Assembly (NCBI GenBank): GCA_946186125.1
Contig: CAMHLZ010000033.1
Coordinates: 1 to 39,379 of the forward strand
Direction of reading: 5' to 3'
Length of the DNA: 39,379 nucleotides
DNA from: an uncultured Lachnospira sp.
GTDB taxonomy: Bacteria; Bacillota; Clostridia; Lachnospirales; Lachnospiraceae
Shown: piece after piece, positions 1 to 8,864 of the stretch
How the letters are laid out: each line of letters starts with the position of its first letter
Numbering within the stretch: position 1 is the stretch's first letter
The notes under the pieces: generated by a model
What the model saw: only the letters and a program-made list of their open reading frames with translations
Told to the model about the DNA's origin: nothing
Database searches by the model: none
Translations under genes and position numbers: made by a program

Positions 1-2782
1 CAAACTCTCTGTCTATGCATCCATACTCACGTCCTGTTCTCCATACGTCAAGCATTTCTTTCGTTGTTCCATTATAATACCTGCTCAAATACTCTAAAAT
101 TTTCTGGTTATACTTACCTTTCTTAAATACATATATGCAAATATTAAGCAGGTGTTTATCCTCACCCGGCATATCTTCATTAAAGAATCGTCTCATGCAA
201 TATTTCATAAGCTTTCTCGGACTAAGCTTCTCTATACCAACTTCTGAAATATATTCTTCTATATTCTTATCGATTCCCCTAAGCAGCATAAGTTCTGCTA
301 CTTTTTTTCTTGTTTCATCTGTAAGATATTCTTTTTTTATGCCAAGAAGATAACCGTCAAGTTCATCACCATCGTAATTGTTGTAATAAAAATCTATTAC
401 ATCATTCATCATAATATATTTGAAATTTGGTCTGAACTCCACACGTTCCATCATGCTAATAAATAAACGGACAAATTTTACCGTATCACTATGGTACTTA
501 ATCACACTTTCTGAGAGATTTGCCATGAGATTAACATCATTAATCTCCATTTTAGCACATAGTTTCATATAATCCGGCGCATTATATACATGTTTCAATG
601 TATAATTAATTGTCTTGGAATACCTGTTTTTCTCTTTATCTACAAAAACTATAGCCGAATCTTCTGTATATATCTGAATATATGCCTGTCCATTAATAAT
701 CGGATAATGTTTCTCACCAATCAATTCTTTATGAATCACTATAACTTCACACACATTTTCATTAAAACATTCAACCTTATATGTGTTCATTATAGGTATC
801 AGTTTATTTCCAATCTCCTCGTTAATCAGACTTTCCCTTAGTACCCCCTCATATATAACTGCCAGATTTTCATTAATTCTTCCTTTATCAATCTGTTCTA
901 AAGCGAACTTTTCTATACTGCTCTCATACTTACGGTATATTTCCGGCATATCCAGTTTGCTGCTTATGATGTTAGCATATAAAACCTCACGCTTATCCAT
1001 AAGCGATTCGCTGTTATTCAGGAAATACATAAGAAGTCTTTCCGGAAATATGACTTCACTCTCTTCATCCATTGTAAATATATAATATTCATAAAGCTTT
1101 GCAAGTCTTATATCATTTTCTATTCCCAATCTGAACCACTTATAGTATTTTTTATCTGTTTTATTACCTTTTATGAGCATGCCGCATATTGTAGCAAGAA
1201 TTTCCTTATCATGCAAATTCTCATACAATGTTGTTAATACTTTAAACAAAAGCGGTTTGAATTTTCTTTCTGTTGCAGCAACCTCTGATATCTGTGATGC
1301 AAGTCTGTTGCTGATTCCTTCATATTTGCAGCCAAAATTAAGAACCTGCAATTCAAAATCATTAATTACCCTCAGTAACATCGGCTGACGGCTAAATGCA
1401 TTTAATGCTTCAAAATACATGAGCGGACTCCTGCACCCTTTATTGTATTGTTCTTTTATTCTGGCAATCTTAAGACTTTTATTATTCTCGTATGAATTAT
1501 CCAAATATAGTAATATCCACAAAAGTCTCCATGAATCATACCCGTTTTCATAGTAATGCTTTACTTTTCTTAATACATCCTCTGTCATCTCAGGATTTCT
1601 TTTTTGTAACGACCTGATATACAGATAATATGCATATAATTCAATATCTTTCTCTCTTTCATCTAAAATGTCTTTTGCAACACTTCCCAAAAGCCATCCA
1701 GCCTGTTCATCCATACTTCTTGAAAGATATATCTGTGCCTGAACCAGCTTGATAAAATTAGAATTATCATCAAATCCTCTCATTCGTTCTATAGCACGCA
1801 AAGAATCATCAGCCCACTCATTTACACTGTATCTTCTCATTCTGAACTTGAGATACATATCCGTGAGCCTACAGGTACACATATTTCTTTCCATATTTTC
1901 CAAATTAGAATAATTACCGTTCTCAACTGAAATTCTGCATTCCAATTTTTGGAAAGTAGTGCTGAATATAATTCTTCCATAATTCATTCCTTTATGCAGT
2001 CGGTCAATGCTTATAGAAAAATTGTACTCATAATTATTACCTGCAAATTCTTCCGTTGTTATCTTCTTTTTATATCCTCTTATAAATTCTCCGTCAATCT
2101 GAATATCTATCTCAGCATATCCCCAGCCGTCTTTTGATACAAGTATTATGTCTCCATAATCTTTTTCAAGAGAATCATACTCTCTGTTCTCGTCATCTAT
2201 CGAAAACGTTATCCTCTGCTTTTTATTAATTCCAATCAAAAACTCTTCTAATGCCACATCTGTACTCTTACCACTGTTAAGTCCTTCATACAGTGCCTGA
2301 TAAGTTAAGTTATCCTTTAACAGATATCTGCTGAATTTCCCATCCCTGAAAATCTTTATAGCTTCCTCATACCCTGTTCTTACAAGATTTGTAAAGTGGA
2401 ACAGATCCTCAACTTCGCCGTCATAACTCTTAATTACACTATCCTTTACGGTAAACTCATACGGTATGACAACTTCTCCACCATTTGTAACAACATTAAA
2501 AGAGCCTTCTATCTTTGTTCCATCTTCACAATTCTGTGTATTGACCTTATATCGAATTATATTATCCAGTCCGCTAAATTTATCATTCTCAATATGTACT
2601 TTCTCCGAAGTCGAGTAGACAATTCCTTTAAGACGTGCATTATTCTCACTAAAAACAGAAAACGCCCCTTCTTCACCGGCATTTGACGTAATTACTTTTG
2701 AAATCTCTGACACCGAAGTCTCAACGATTGGCAAATCATATTCTATTACACCTCTGGACAATTTTCCTATTATCTCTTTCAC
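1..2782 (-). CDS. Very large DUF5717-like protein, 3' end outside the window
   Basis: An open frame runs without a stop from position 2782 down to base 1, so at least 927 residues are encoded and the C-terminus is missing. The product is soluble-looking, rich in Asp, Glu, Lys, Tyr and Asn, with no signal peptide or membrane segment. The N-terminus (VKEIIGKLSRGVIEYD) and overall character resemble the DUF5717 family, long proteins of unknown role typical of Lachnospiraceae; that assignment is from memory and uncertain. The middle looks helical and repeat-like, perhaps TPR-like. Start choice: an in-frame ATG lies at 2794 without a good ribosome site, but a GTG at 2782 sits six bases after GGAG, so GTG is preferred. 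A strong promoter and a hairpin-rich leader lie directly upstream. No function can be given. Confidence 0.75.
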   Translation of the reverse strand, partial: MKEIIGKLSRGVIEYDLPIVETSVSEISKVITSNAGEEGAFSVFSENNARLKGIVYSTSEKVHIENDKFSGLDNIIRYKVNTQNCEDGTKIEGSFNVVTNGGEVVIPYEFTVKDSVIKSYDGEVEDLFHFTNLVRTGYEEAIKIFRDGKFSRYLLKDNLTYQALYEGLNSGKSTDVALEEFLIGINKKQRITFSIDDENREYDSLEKDYGDIILVSKDGWGYAEIDIQIDGEFIRGYKKKITTEEFAGNNYEYNFSISIDRLHKGMNYGRIIFSTTFQKLECRISVENGNYSNLENMERNMCTCRLTDMYLKFRMRRYSVNEWADDSLRAIERMRGFDDNSNFIKLVQAQIYLSRSMDEQAGWLLGSVAKDILDEREKDIELYAYYLYIRSLQKRNPEMTEDVLRKVKHYYENGYDSWRLLWILLYLDNSYENNKSLKIARIKEQYNKGCRSPLMYFEALNAFSRQPMLLRVINDFELQVLNFGCKYEGISNRLASQISEVAATERKFKPLLFKVLTTLYENLHDKEILATICGMLIKGNKTDKKYYKWFRLGIENDIRLAKLYEYYIFTMDEESEVIFPERLLMYFLNNSESLMDKREVLYANIISSKLDMPEIYRKYESSIEKFALEQIDKGRINENLAVIYEGVLRESLINEEIGNKLIPIMNTYKVECFNENVCEVIVIHKELIGEKHYPIINGQAYIQIYTEDSAIVFVDKEKNRYSKTINYTLKHVYNAPDYMKLCAKMEINDVNLMANLSESVIKYHSDTVKFVRLFISMMERVEFRPNFKYIMMNDVIDFYYNNYDGDELDGYLLGIKKEYLTDETRKKVAELMLLRGIDKNIEEYISEVGIEKLSPRKLMKYCMRRFFNEDMPGEDKHLLNICIYVFKKGKYNQKILEYLSRYYNGTTKEMLDVWRTGREYGCIDREF

Positions 2783-2808
2783 AACAATCTCCATTCCGGG
2801 CACTTTAG

Positions 2809-2856
2809 TGCGAGGAAATGCTCGCATCACAGACTATTTGCACTCGGCACAAATAG
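2809..2856 (-). promoter_or_regulatory. Two tandem hairpins in the 5' leader of the DUF5717-like gene
   Basis: TGCGAG (2809-2814) pairs with CTCGCA (2821-2826) around a six-base loop. CTATTTG (2834-2840) pairs with CAAATAG (2850-2856) around a nine-base loop. Both lie between the promoter and the start codon, in an untranslated leader of about 90 bases. They could be an mRNA stabiliser, a regulatory element or a small dispersed repeat. No known riboswitch core is recognised. Confidence 0.5.
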
Positions 2857-2892
2857 CCGTCTAACCTCATCGTACATTATTTTCTAACCTAA

Positions 2893-2921
2893 ATGATAAC
2901 ACATTTTGAAGCAAAAAACAA
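2893..2921 (-). promoter_or_regulatory. SigA-type promoter for the DUF5717-like gene
   Basis: On the minus strand TTGTTT (2916-2921) is followed after 17 bases by TATCAT (2893-2898), preceded by TGn, an extended -10. Transcription would start near 2886. Confidence 0.65.
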
Positions 2922-2955
2922 CAATGCTATTGTCACATTTATGATATTTTAACAG

Positions 2956-2984
2956 AAAAGACTACCCTTACCGGGTAATCTTTT
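2956..2984 (-). terminator. Terminator after the orphan-propeptide gene
   Basis: A stem of about 12 base pairs (AAAAGACTACCC against GGGTAATCTTTT, one mismatch) with a five-base loop follows the stop at 3006. It is U-rich on both strands and may work in both directions. Confidence 0.65.
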
Positions 2985-3005
2985 CTTAATGTTGACGATA
3001 TTATA

Positions 3006-4361
3006 TTAATTAAATCTCAGATTATCACATTTTTTTGCGTATGTTTTTGATAGTTCTACAAAACATTGTACTTTCACTGCGGCTTTGGTTGAATTTGTTT
3101 TTCCTGTTATTCTGGTATTAATATCAATATTTGTTTTCCCATTATCATCAGAAACACTCTGGGCCGAAATCACTTTCAAATTCTGTCCTTTTTTTAAAAC
3201 TACACTGTGCAGAATCAAACTACCTCTTTTGAAATAAGTTTTATCGTAAGTCAACATTTTCTTATATATTTTAACATTATAATTTTTTGATGACTTATAC
3301 TCCTTAATCACTTTTTTCATCTGCGAATATGATGTAATTATCTTATTCTTATATTTTACCCTGTCAGATGTTTTGTATATTTTACTCTTAATATCCAGTG
3401 ATTTTTTCTCACCCTGTACATTTACTGTAAAAGTTAACGACAATGCCTCTGCTTCAGGCTGTTCAGGTGCATATGTAACAATTATGTTAGCCGTACCCTC
3501 TTTATGCCCTGTAATCTGTCCATTCTGATTCACCGATACCACATCCGGCTGACTGCTCATCCATACAATATCTGTAGTTTCAATTCGATTCAGATAATAA
3601 TCTATATCAACCGTTTTACCGCATTCAATATTGTATTCCGTTTCATCTTTATATCCAAGCATCCTGTCACAAGTAACATATCTGCTTATACGCTCTGCAT
3701 TTTTGACGCCATCCAGCTGTGAATACAACGATATTGCATTATCAACAGTCTGACCTTTTCTTATTTTTACAATCGCCATTTTATTAGTCTTTTCCATCAC
3801 TTCTGAAACATTTTCTGATGATGTTCCTTCTGATATCAAAGCTACCGGATCAAAAACTATCTTTCCTGACTCTGATAAATATCCAACTGCCTGTTCTATA
3901 TCCTCATTCTCCACATCTGCATCAAATCTTACCATTATCATATCCTCATAATAGTAAAGCTTATCTGCCATCATGCGTTCGTCATGTGCACTCTCATAAT
4001 CAGATATAATCTGAATTGCTCTTGCATCAATATTTGTTTTAAATGTTTCGTATTTTTCACTGATATTATTATCATCCGCAAAATACATATCAAGGAGTTT
4101 TTCCACAGCTGTCTCAAATGCCATGTCATTATTTAACGTATTAAGCAGTTCTGCCGCCTGTTGTCCTCCTGCTGCTTTGGCCTGCTCCAATACACTCTGT
4201 TCTTCCTCCGTCAATTGATAAATATATTTTTCAGGTATATTGACTGATGTATGGTTCGTGTTTATCACAATCCCATTCTCTGCGTACACCTGTGTCACAC
4301 CTGTAAATGCTGACATACCTAATGCTCCAACCAAACAAATCACTGCTAATCTTTTTTTCAT
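3006..4361 (-). CDS. Secreted protein: subtilase-like propeptide plus Ig-like (Big_2) domain, no protease domain
   Basis: The 451-residue product starts with a signal peptide (1-27, probable cut after VYA). Residues about 65-230 are clearly paralogous to the propeptide of the S8 protease encoded immediately upstream: shared features are AELLN..NND near 70, D-x-RA near 112, a DY-E-A-ERM/ERK helix near 121 and a beta strand ending in VRF or VSF. Where the protease continues into its catalytic domain, this protein has a bacterial Ig-like Big_2 module (about 245-315, with VWMSSQPDVVSVN and GTANI) and a Lys-rich C-terminal domain (about 320-451). That last domain faintly recalls PrcB-type protease-complex domains (YFKRGSLILHSV), a weak inference. 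The gene starts 29 bases after the protease stop and has AGGA upstream, so the two are probably cotranscribed. A role as inhibitor, chaperone or anchor for the protease is possible but untested. Confidence 0.8.
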   Translation of the reverse strand: MKKRLAVICLVGALGMSAFTGVTQVYAENGIVINTNHTSVNIPEKYIYQLTEEEQSVLEQAKAAGGQQAAELLNTLNNDMAFETAVEKLLDMYFADDNNISEKYETFKTNIDARAIQIISDYESAHDERMMADKLYYYEDMIMVRFDADVENEDIEQAVGYLSESGKIVFDPVALISEGTSSENVSEVMEKTNKMAIVKIRKGQTVDNAISLYSQLDGVKNAERISRYVTCDRMLGYKDETEYNIECGKTVDIDYYLNRIETTDIVWMSSQPDVVSVNQNGQITGHKEGTANIIVTYAPEQPEAEALSLTFTVNVQGEKKSLDIKSKIYKTSDRVKYKNKIITSYSQMKKVIKEYKSSKNYNVKIYKKMLTYDKTYFKRGSLILHSVVLKKGQNLKVISAQSVSDDNGKTNIDINTRITGKTNSTKAAVKVQCFVELSKTYAKKCDNLRFN

Positions 4362-4390
4362 AATAATTCCTATGCCTTTCTATATAATCT

Positions 4391-6265
4391 CTATTTTGCT
4401 AAACATGATACCACTTCAGAATACAAGCTGTGTTTATACGTGTTACCATATTTTGTCTTCACACGTACTTTGTAATAATATTTTCCACCTGAACATACGC
4501 TTTTATCTGTAAATGATATCTTTCCAGCTTCTTGAATCTTACCGTTACCAACCTGAACATACACACCATTTTTACTATCTGCACGATAAATATTATATCT
4601 TTCTTCATTGCCGATTGTATCAAACTCTAAACTGATTTTTCCCTTGCTGCCGGATACAACAGAACTTACAGCAGGCTTTTTATTTGAAAATGTATACCAC
4701 TTTGCTCTCTGGACAGCAAGTCCTGCATTAACAAGTCCGTATGCAGTCTGTTCGTCCGGACCTGCTTCTCCAATATCTTCTGCCGTAGTCTTTAATATCT
4801 CCTCAATCTGAGCCGTAGTCAGTTCATCATTAACACCTTTCATTAATGAAACCGTAGCCGCAACTATAGGTGACGAAAATGATGTACCTGCAGAAGTAAT
4901 ATATCCGTTACCAATACCTGTAGTAAAAATATCTGTTCCCGGTGCACATATGTCATTATATTGCAAACCATAATTCGAGAAATCTGCTTTGTTTTTCTGC
5001 TGATTTGTAGCTATAACCGATATAACATGGTCAGTTGATGACGGATAATGTCTCAAATCAGTATTATGATTACCTGCCGATGCAACTACCGTAACTCCTG
5101 CACGGTCCGCACACTCAATTGCATCTTCTATCTCTTCGCTGTAACCATAACCGCCAATACTGATATTAATAACATCAGCTCCTTTTGATACCGCATATCT
5201 GACTCCCTCGGCAATATCATGTGAAGTAGTATACACATCATCAGGATTTGAATTATTAAACACTTTAACTGCCATAATTCTGCTATTATAATTATTATTT
5301 GCTGATGAAATACCTGAAATACCGGCTATTCCAATATTATTATCTGCTTTTGCAGATATAATACCTGCCACGTTTGTCCCATGAGCACCAGCATATGTAA
5401 CTTCCATGTTTTTAAGTAATATTGGAACTCCTGTAGTAATATCCGCTGATAAAGACTTTATAATTTTACTCTTTAAATCAGAATGTGACATCTCTATACC
5501 GGTATCAACTACGGCTACTCTTATACTTGACGACGTATTAGCAGATTTAACCGCATCCCATGCATCTTCAACATTGATATTATCTAAATACCACTGTTCT
5601 CCGGACATGGCATCATTCGAAATGCTCTCTTCAATTCTTATAATCTCATTGACAGCTGCCTTCTTAACCTCCGGAAACTTTTTAAATTCCCTGATTGCTT
5701 TCTGAGTAGTCTGTGATTTGTTCAGCTTTACTCTGACTGCTTTATATCCGATACCTTCCTGAGCATCCTGAATCTTCTGTCTTGTGTCCTGTGGAAGTTC
5801 ATCGCTGATCTTTAAAAGCTCCGTGTCCGTAACTCCACTGTCTCCTTCCCGCGCAAGAATATCGTATATTCTTTCATCACTCACACTTTTGTCAAAACTT
5901 ACAATTATCTCATCAGCTACATAGTCTAATTCATATGAATGCTTTCTCTCTTCAGCAGCCAGCTCATAATCCTCAAGAACCTCAACAGCTCTCTTGTCCA
6001 CAGTACTTTTGAATTCATTGTACTCGTCTTTACTGCCTGTCAGACTGCCATCTTCATCATAATATTGATCCAATATGCTCTTCAATGAAGTAGCGTAATC
6101 TTTATCATTATTAATGTCATTGAGCAATTCTGCTTTTTGCGTTCCATCTTCTACATCAGCAATTCTGTCAATATTGTCTCTGTCGTTATTTACCATGTCA
6201 GCTCCTGCCATTACACAATTACTACATGCAAGAACCAGACATAATACTACTAACTTTTTCTTCAT
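4391..6265 (-). CDS. Secreted subtilisin-like serine protease (peptidase S8) with C-terminal FnIII-like domain
   Basis: The 624-residue product has a short export signal (1-20; a Cys at 14 makes a lipoprotein possible but the box is poor). A propeptide spans about 40-215. The S8 catalytic domain (about 222-505) shows the full triad: Asp254 in AVVDTGI, His295 in GAHGTNVAG and Ser462 in AGTSFSSP. The oxyanion Asn399 lies in ASAGNH. A fibronectin-III-like or related beta domain (about 530-620) follows. The enzyme is expected to cleave proteins outside the cell after autoprocessing of the propeptide. The start has AAGGGG seven bases upstream. It leads a two-gene operon with the propeptide-only paralogue. 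A near-consensus promoter lies about 140 bases upstream, so expression may be high. Confidence 0.93.
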   Translation of the reverse strand: MKKKLVVLCLVLACSNCVMAGADMVNNDRDNIDRIADVEDGTQKAELLNDINNDKDYATSLKSILDQYYDEDGSLTGSKDEYNEFKSTVDKRAVEVLEDYELAAEERKHSYELDYVADEIIVSFDKSVSDERIYDILAREGDSGVTDTELLKISDELPQDTRQKIQDAQEGIGYKAVRVKLNKSQTTQKAIREFKKFPEVKKAAVNEIIRIEESISNDAMSGEQWYLDNINVEDAWDAVKSANTSSSIRVAVVDTGIEMSHSDLKSKIIKSLSADITTGVPILLKNMEVTYAGAHGTNVAGIISAKADNNIGIAGISGISSANNNYNSRIMAVKVFNNSNPDDVYTTSHDIAEGVRYAVSKGADVINISIGGYGYSEEIEDAIECADRAGVTVVASAGNHNTDLRHYPSSTDHVISVIATNQQKNKADFSNYGLQYNDICAPGTDIFTTGIGNGYITSAGTSFSSPIVAATVSLMKGVNDELTTAQIEEILKTTAEDIGEAGPDEQTAYGLVNAGLAVQRAKWYTFSNKKPAVSSVVSGSKGKISLEFDTIGNEERYNIYRADSKNGVYVQVGNGKIQEAGKISFTDKSVCSGGKYYYKVRVKTKYGNTYKHSLYSEVVSCLAK

Positions 6266-6401
6266 TCTACTACCCCTTATTGTCTTATTGAAATATGATA
6301 CGAGCTGTATCTAAGAATATAGAATAATTATAGACTCTCACTAACCTTCATACCCCCTTTTGTAATTATTTAATTATCTTACTACCCTTAGTACAAAAAA
6401 C

Positions 6402-6429
6402 ATTATATCATAACAGAATCTTTTGTCAA
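6402..6429 (-). promoter_or_regulatory. Near-consensus SigA promoter of the protease operon
   Basis: On the minus strand TTGACA (6424-6429) is followed after 16 bases by TATAAT (6402-6407) with a TGn extension. The untranslated leader that follows is about 130 bases long. Confidence 0.85.
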
Positions 6430-6446
6430 CATCTGTAATTATTTTT

Positions 6447-7763
6447 TTAACTTTCTTTTAATCTCTTTATTCTTTCTGCTCTATCTTTTTCTTCCCCTAA
6501 ATCTCCCGGTTCATAAAATACTTCTTTAACTTCATCCGGAAGATACTGCTGCTTCACAAAATGTTCTTCAAAATCATGTGCATATTGGTACCCTATCCCT
6601 CTGCCAAGATTTGAAGCGCCTTTATAATGCGAATCTCTTAAATGTCCCGGGATATTATAATTTTCATGATTCTTAACATAAGCTAAAGCCTTGTCTACAG
6701 CCATGTATGCTGCGTTACTCTTCGGACTGCAGGCGACGTATATTGCGGCCTCTGCCAACGGAATTCTTGCTTCCGGCATTCCAAGTCTGTGCACGGCATC
6801 TGCCGCCGCAACCGCGACCCTTAAAGCATTGGTATCCGCAAGTCCAACATCTTCTGCTGCGCATATCACTATTCTCCTTGCAATAAAATCAACACTTTCA
6901 CCTGCGTATAACATTCTTGCAAGATAATAAACTGCTGCATCCGGATCCGAGCCCCTCATACTCTTAATAAATGCAGATATAGTATCATAATGATTATCAC
7001 CATCTTTATCATATTTAATATTTCTTCTCTGAATACATTCCTGTGCAATATCAACAGTGATATGTATAATTCCGTCTTCACTTCTCTCTGTCGTAAGAAC
7101 TCCCAGTTCAAGTGCATTAAGAGCTTTTCTTGCATCTCCTTCAGATACATCAGCAAGAAATTCAAGTGCTTCATCTTCAATCTGCGCCCCGTATACTCCG
7201 AGCCCTTTTTCTTCAGATTTTATGGCTCTTGTAAGTATCTTTTTAATATCTTCACGGGTCAGCTCTTTTAATTCAAAAATCACAGACCTCGATATCAAAG
7301 CGTTATTCACCTCGAAATACGGATTTTCCGTAGTAGCACCTATCAATATAATAGTTCCATCCTCTACATATGGAAGCAGATAATCCTGCTGTCCCTTATT
7401 AAATCTATGTATCTCATCCACAAATAATATGGTTTTTTTGCCGTACATTCCCAAACTGTCCTTTGCACCTGCTATCACTTCTTCCATATCTTTTTTACCT
7501 GAGGTCGTAGCATTGATTTGTTTAAACTGAGCACTGGTTGTATTTGCAATTACCTTTGCAAGAGTTGTCTTTCCCGTACCAGGTGGTCCATAGAAAATTA
7601 CTGAACTTAGTTTGTCTGCCTTTATCGCTCTATATAACATTTTGTCTTTGCTGACAATATGCTCCTGTCCTATTATTTCCTCTAATGTCTCAGGACGCAT
7701 ACGCGCAGCAAGAGGAGATTCTTTTTTCAAATTGTTATTTCTCATATAATCAAATAAATCCAT
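6447..7763 (-). CDS. rarA: Replication-associated recombination protein A (AAA+ ATPase)
   Basis: The 438-residue product matches the MgsA/RarA/WRNIP1 family, cytosolic clamp-loader-like ATPases that act at stalled replication forks. Walker A is GPPGTGKT (59-66), Walker B is ILFVDE (112-117) followed by the family signature IHRFNKGQQDYLLPYVEDG, and a sensor-1 GATTENP motif follows. The C-terminal half carries the RarA oligomerisation region (RGSDPDAAVYYLARML, then YKGASNLGRGIGYQYAHDF). Length is typical. The ribosome site is weak. An extended -10 (TGATAGAAT; hexamer at 7799-7804) about 35 bases upstream suggests its own promoter, without a clear -35. The next gene on the same strand is the deacetylase 51 bases upstream, with no terminator seen between them. 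Confidence 0.95.
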   Translation of the reverse strand: MDLFDYMRNNNLKKESPLAARMRPETLEEIIGQEHIVSKDKMLYRAIKADKLSSVIFYGPPGTGKTTLAKVIANTTSAQFKQINATTSGKKDMEEVIAGAKDSLGMYGKKTILFVDEIHRFNKGQQDYLLPYVEDGTIILIGATTENPYFEVNNALISRSVIFELKELTREDIKKILTRAIKSEEKGLGVYGAQIEDEALEFLADVSEGDARKALNALELGVLTTERSEDGIIHITVDIAQECIQRRNIKYDKDGDNHYDTISAFIKSMRGSDPDAAVYYLARMLYAGESVDFIARRIVICAAEDVGLADTNALRVAVAAADAVHRLGMPEARIPLAEAAIYVACSPKSNAAYMAVDKALAYVKNHENYNIPGHLRDSHYKGASNLGRGIGYQYAHDFEEHFVKQQYLPDEVKEVFYEPGDLGEEKDRAERIKRLKES

Positions 7764-7814
7764 ATTTACACATCACTTTCTCTAATTATCCATTAGTTAT
7801 TCTATCATATGTTT

Positions 7815-8480
7815 TTATTTTTCTCTATACAAATCATCTACTGTCACAAACTTATATCCCTGTTCCGACAATATATCTATGACTTCAAATGCTGCATCTA
7901 CAGATGTTTCAAATATGTCATGCAGCAGAATAATATTTCCGGGTTTTACATTTTCTACTATATGCTTTACAATACAATCACTATTAAACGTGCACCAGTC
8001 ACGCGGGTCAACATCCCATAAAACTTTTTTCATACTTATATTGCATTCAATTTCTTCATTCCAATATCCATAGGGCGGTCTGATATACTTAACACTTCTG
8101 CCTGTAATTATTGAGAGCAAATCATTAGTTTTATTGATTTCACTGAGTGCATCTTCAACCGGTAATTCATTCAGTTTTACATGCGTGTAAGTATGATTTC
8201 CTACCACATTGCCATTTTGCACCATTTTATACACTACTTCCGGATATTCTTTTGCATTTCTTCCTATCAGAAAAAAAGTTGCCTTAACATTTCGTTCTTT
8301 CAAGCCTTCCAAAAGCTTATCCGTATATTCTCCCGGTCCGTCATCAAATGTCAATGCAATATATTTCTCTTCGGTTATATTCGCATTTATCGGCTTATTA
8401 GTGGAATCTTTATTTCCAATTATCCCAATCCCTGCATATAATAAAAGCATAATCAGTATTATAATCATTTTTTTATTCAT
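7815..8480 (-). CDS. Membrane-anchored polysaccharide deacetylase (NodB domain, CE4 family)
   Basis: The protein has one N-terminal hydrophobic segment (signal anchor) and then a NodB domain. CE4 motifs are present: TFDDG (metal and base Asp), the metal-binding pair in NHTYTH, RPPYG, and the C-terminal LLHD. By family it removes acetyl groups from an extracellular polysaccharide, most often peptidoglycan GlcNAc or MurNAc, which makes walls more lysozyme-resistant or marks them in spores; the substrate here is unknown. At about 221 residues it is a minimal, single-domain version. An upstream in-frame GTG (8498) would add six residues; neither start has a strong ribosome site, and the ATG at 8480 directly before the hydrophobic stretch is chosen. 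It is divergent from the DUF4250 gene. Confidence 0.9.
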   Translation of the reverse strand: MNKKMIIILIMLLLYAGIGIIGNKDSTNKPINANITEEKYIALTFDDGPGEYTDKLLEGLKERNVKATFFLIGRNAKEYPEVVYKMVQNGNVVGNHTYTHVKLNELPVEDALSEINKTNDLLSIITGRSVKYIRPPYGYWNEEIECNISMKKVLWDVDPRDWCTFNSDCIVKHIVENVKPGNIILLHDIFETSVDAAFEVIDILSEQGYKFVTVDDLYREK

Positions 8481-8517
8481 TTTTTTACCAAATTGCACTT
8501 TTGTACATTTATATGAC

Positions 8518-8545
8518 TTTACAAATAATAATATTATGATATAAT
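8518..8545 (+). promoter_or_regulatory. SigA promoter for the DUF4250 gene
   Basis: TTTACA (8518-8523), a 16-base spacer and TATAAT (8540-8545) with a TGn extension lie about 60 bases before the start codon. Confidence 0.8.
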
Positions 8546-8606
8546 CAATTCATTAAGACATCAGTAGCTTTATAATTGCTGATTTTAGAAAGGGAAGAGA
8601 AATATT

Positions 8607-8792
8607 ATGTCTTCAAACAGTTTACCAAAAGATCCTACGATCTTATTAAGCTACATCAACACAGAGCTTCGCGATAATTATGATGATCTTGTTGATTTCT
8701 GTACAGCACATGGTGTAGACATCAATGACATAGTAGGTCGTCTCCGTTCGATAGAACGCGTATACGATCCATATACTAATCAATTCAAATAA
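8607..8792 (+). CDS. Small DUF4250 protein
   Basis: The product is a 61-residue soluble acidic protein with the sequence PKDPTILLSYINTELRDNY and a C-terminal YDPYTNQF. This pattern matches DUF4250, a small family widespread in Clostridia with no known function. A good ribosome site (AGGGAAGAG) precedes the ATG. It is a single-gene transcription unit: a promoter lies about 60 bases upstream and a strong terminator about 30 bases downstream. It is one of few plus-strand genes in this window. Confidence 0.85.
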   Translation: MSSNSLPKDPTILLSYINTELRDNYDDLVDFCTAHGVDINDIVGRLRSIERVYDPYTNQFK

Positions 8793-8821
8793 TAACCTAA
8801 GCTATGAACTGACATTAATAT

Positions 8822-8859
8822 GACCGATAGTTTAACAACTATCGGTCTCTGTTTTTGTT
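8822..8859 (+). terminator. Rho-independent terminator after the DUF4250 gene
   Basis: A perfect 11-base-pair stem (GACCGATAGTT with AACTATCGGTC, loop TAAC) is followed by TCTGTTTTTGTT on the plus strand. The minus side lacks a U-tract, so it serves the DUF4250 gene rather than clpB. Confidence 0.88.
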
Positions 8860-8864
8860 ATTCA

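Noticed and set aside
6328-6351. Seven-codon frame (ATG...TAA) in the subtilisin leader beside AAAAGGGGG
   Set aside because: The spacing between the G-run and ATG is one or two bases, too short for initiation, and the peptide has no notable composition.
7815-8480. Sporulation-specific PdaA or PdaB
   Set aside because: The protein is a minimal CE4 domain and has no feature that separates a spore-cortex enzyme from other wall deacetylases.
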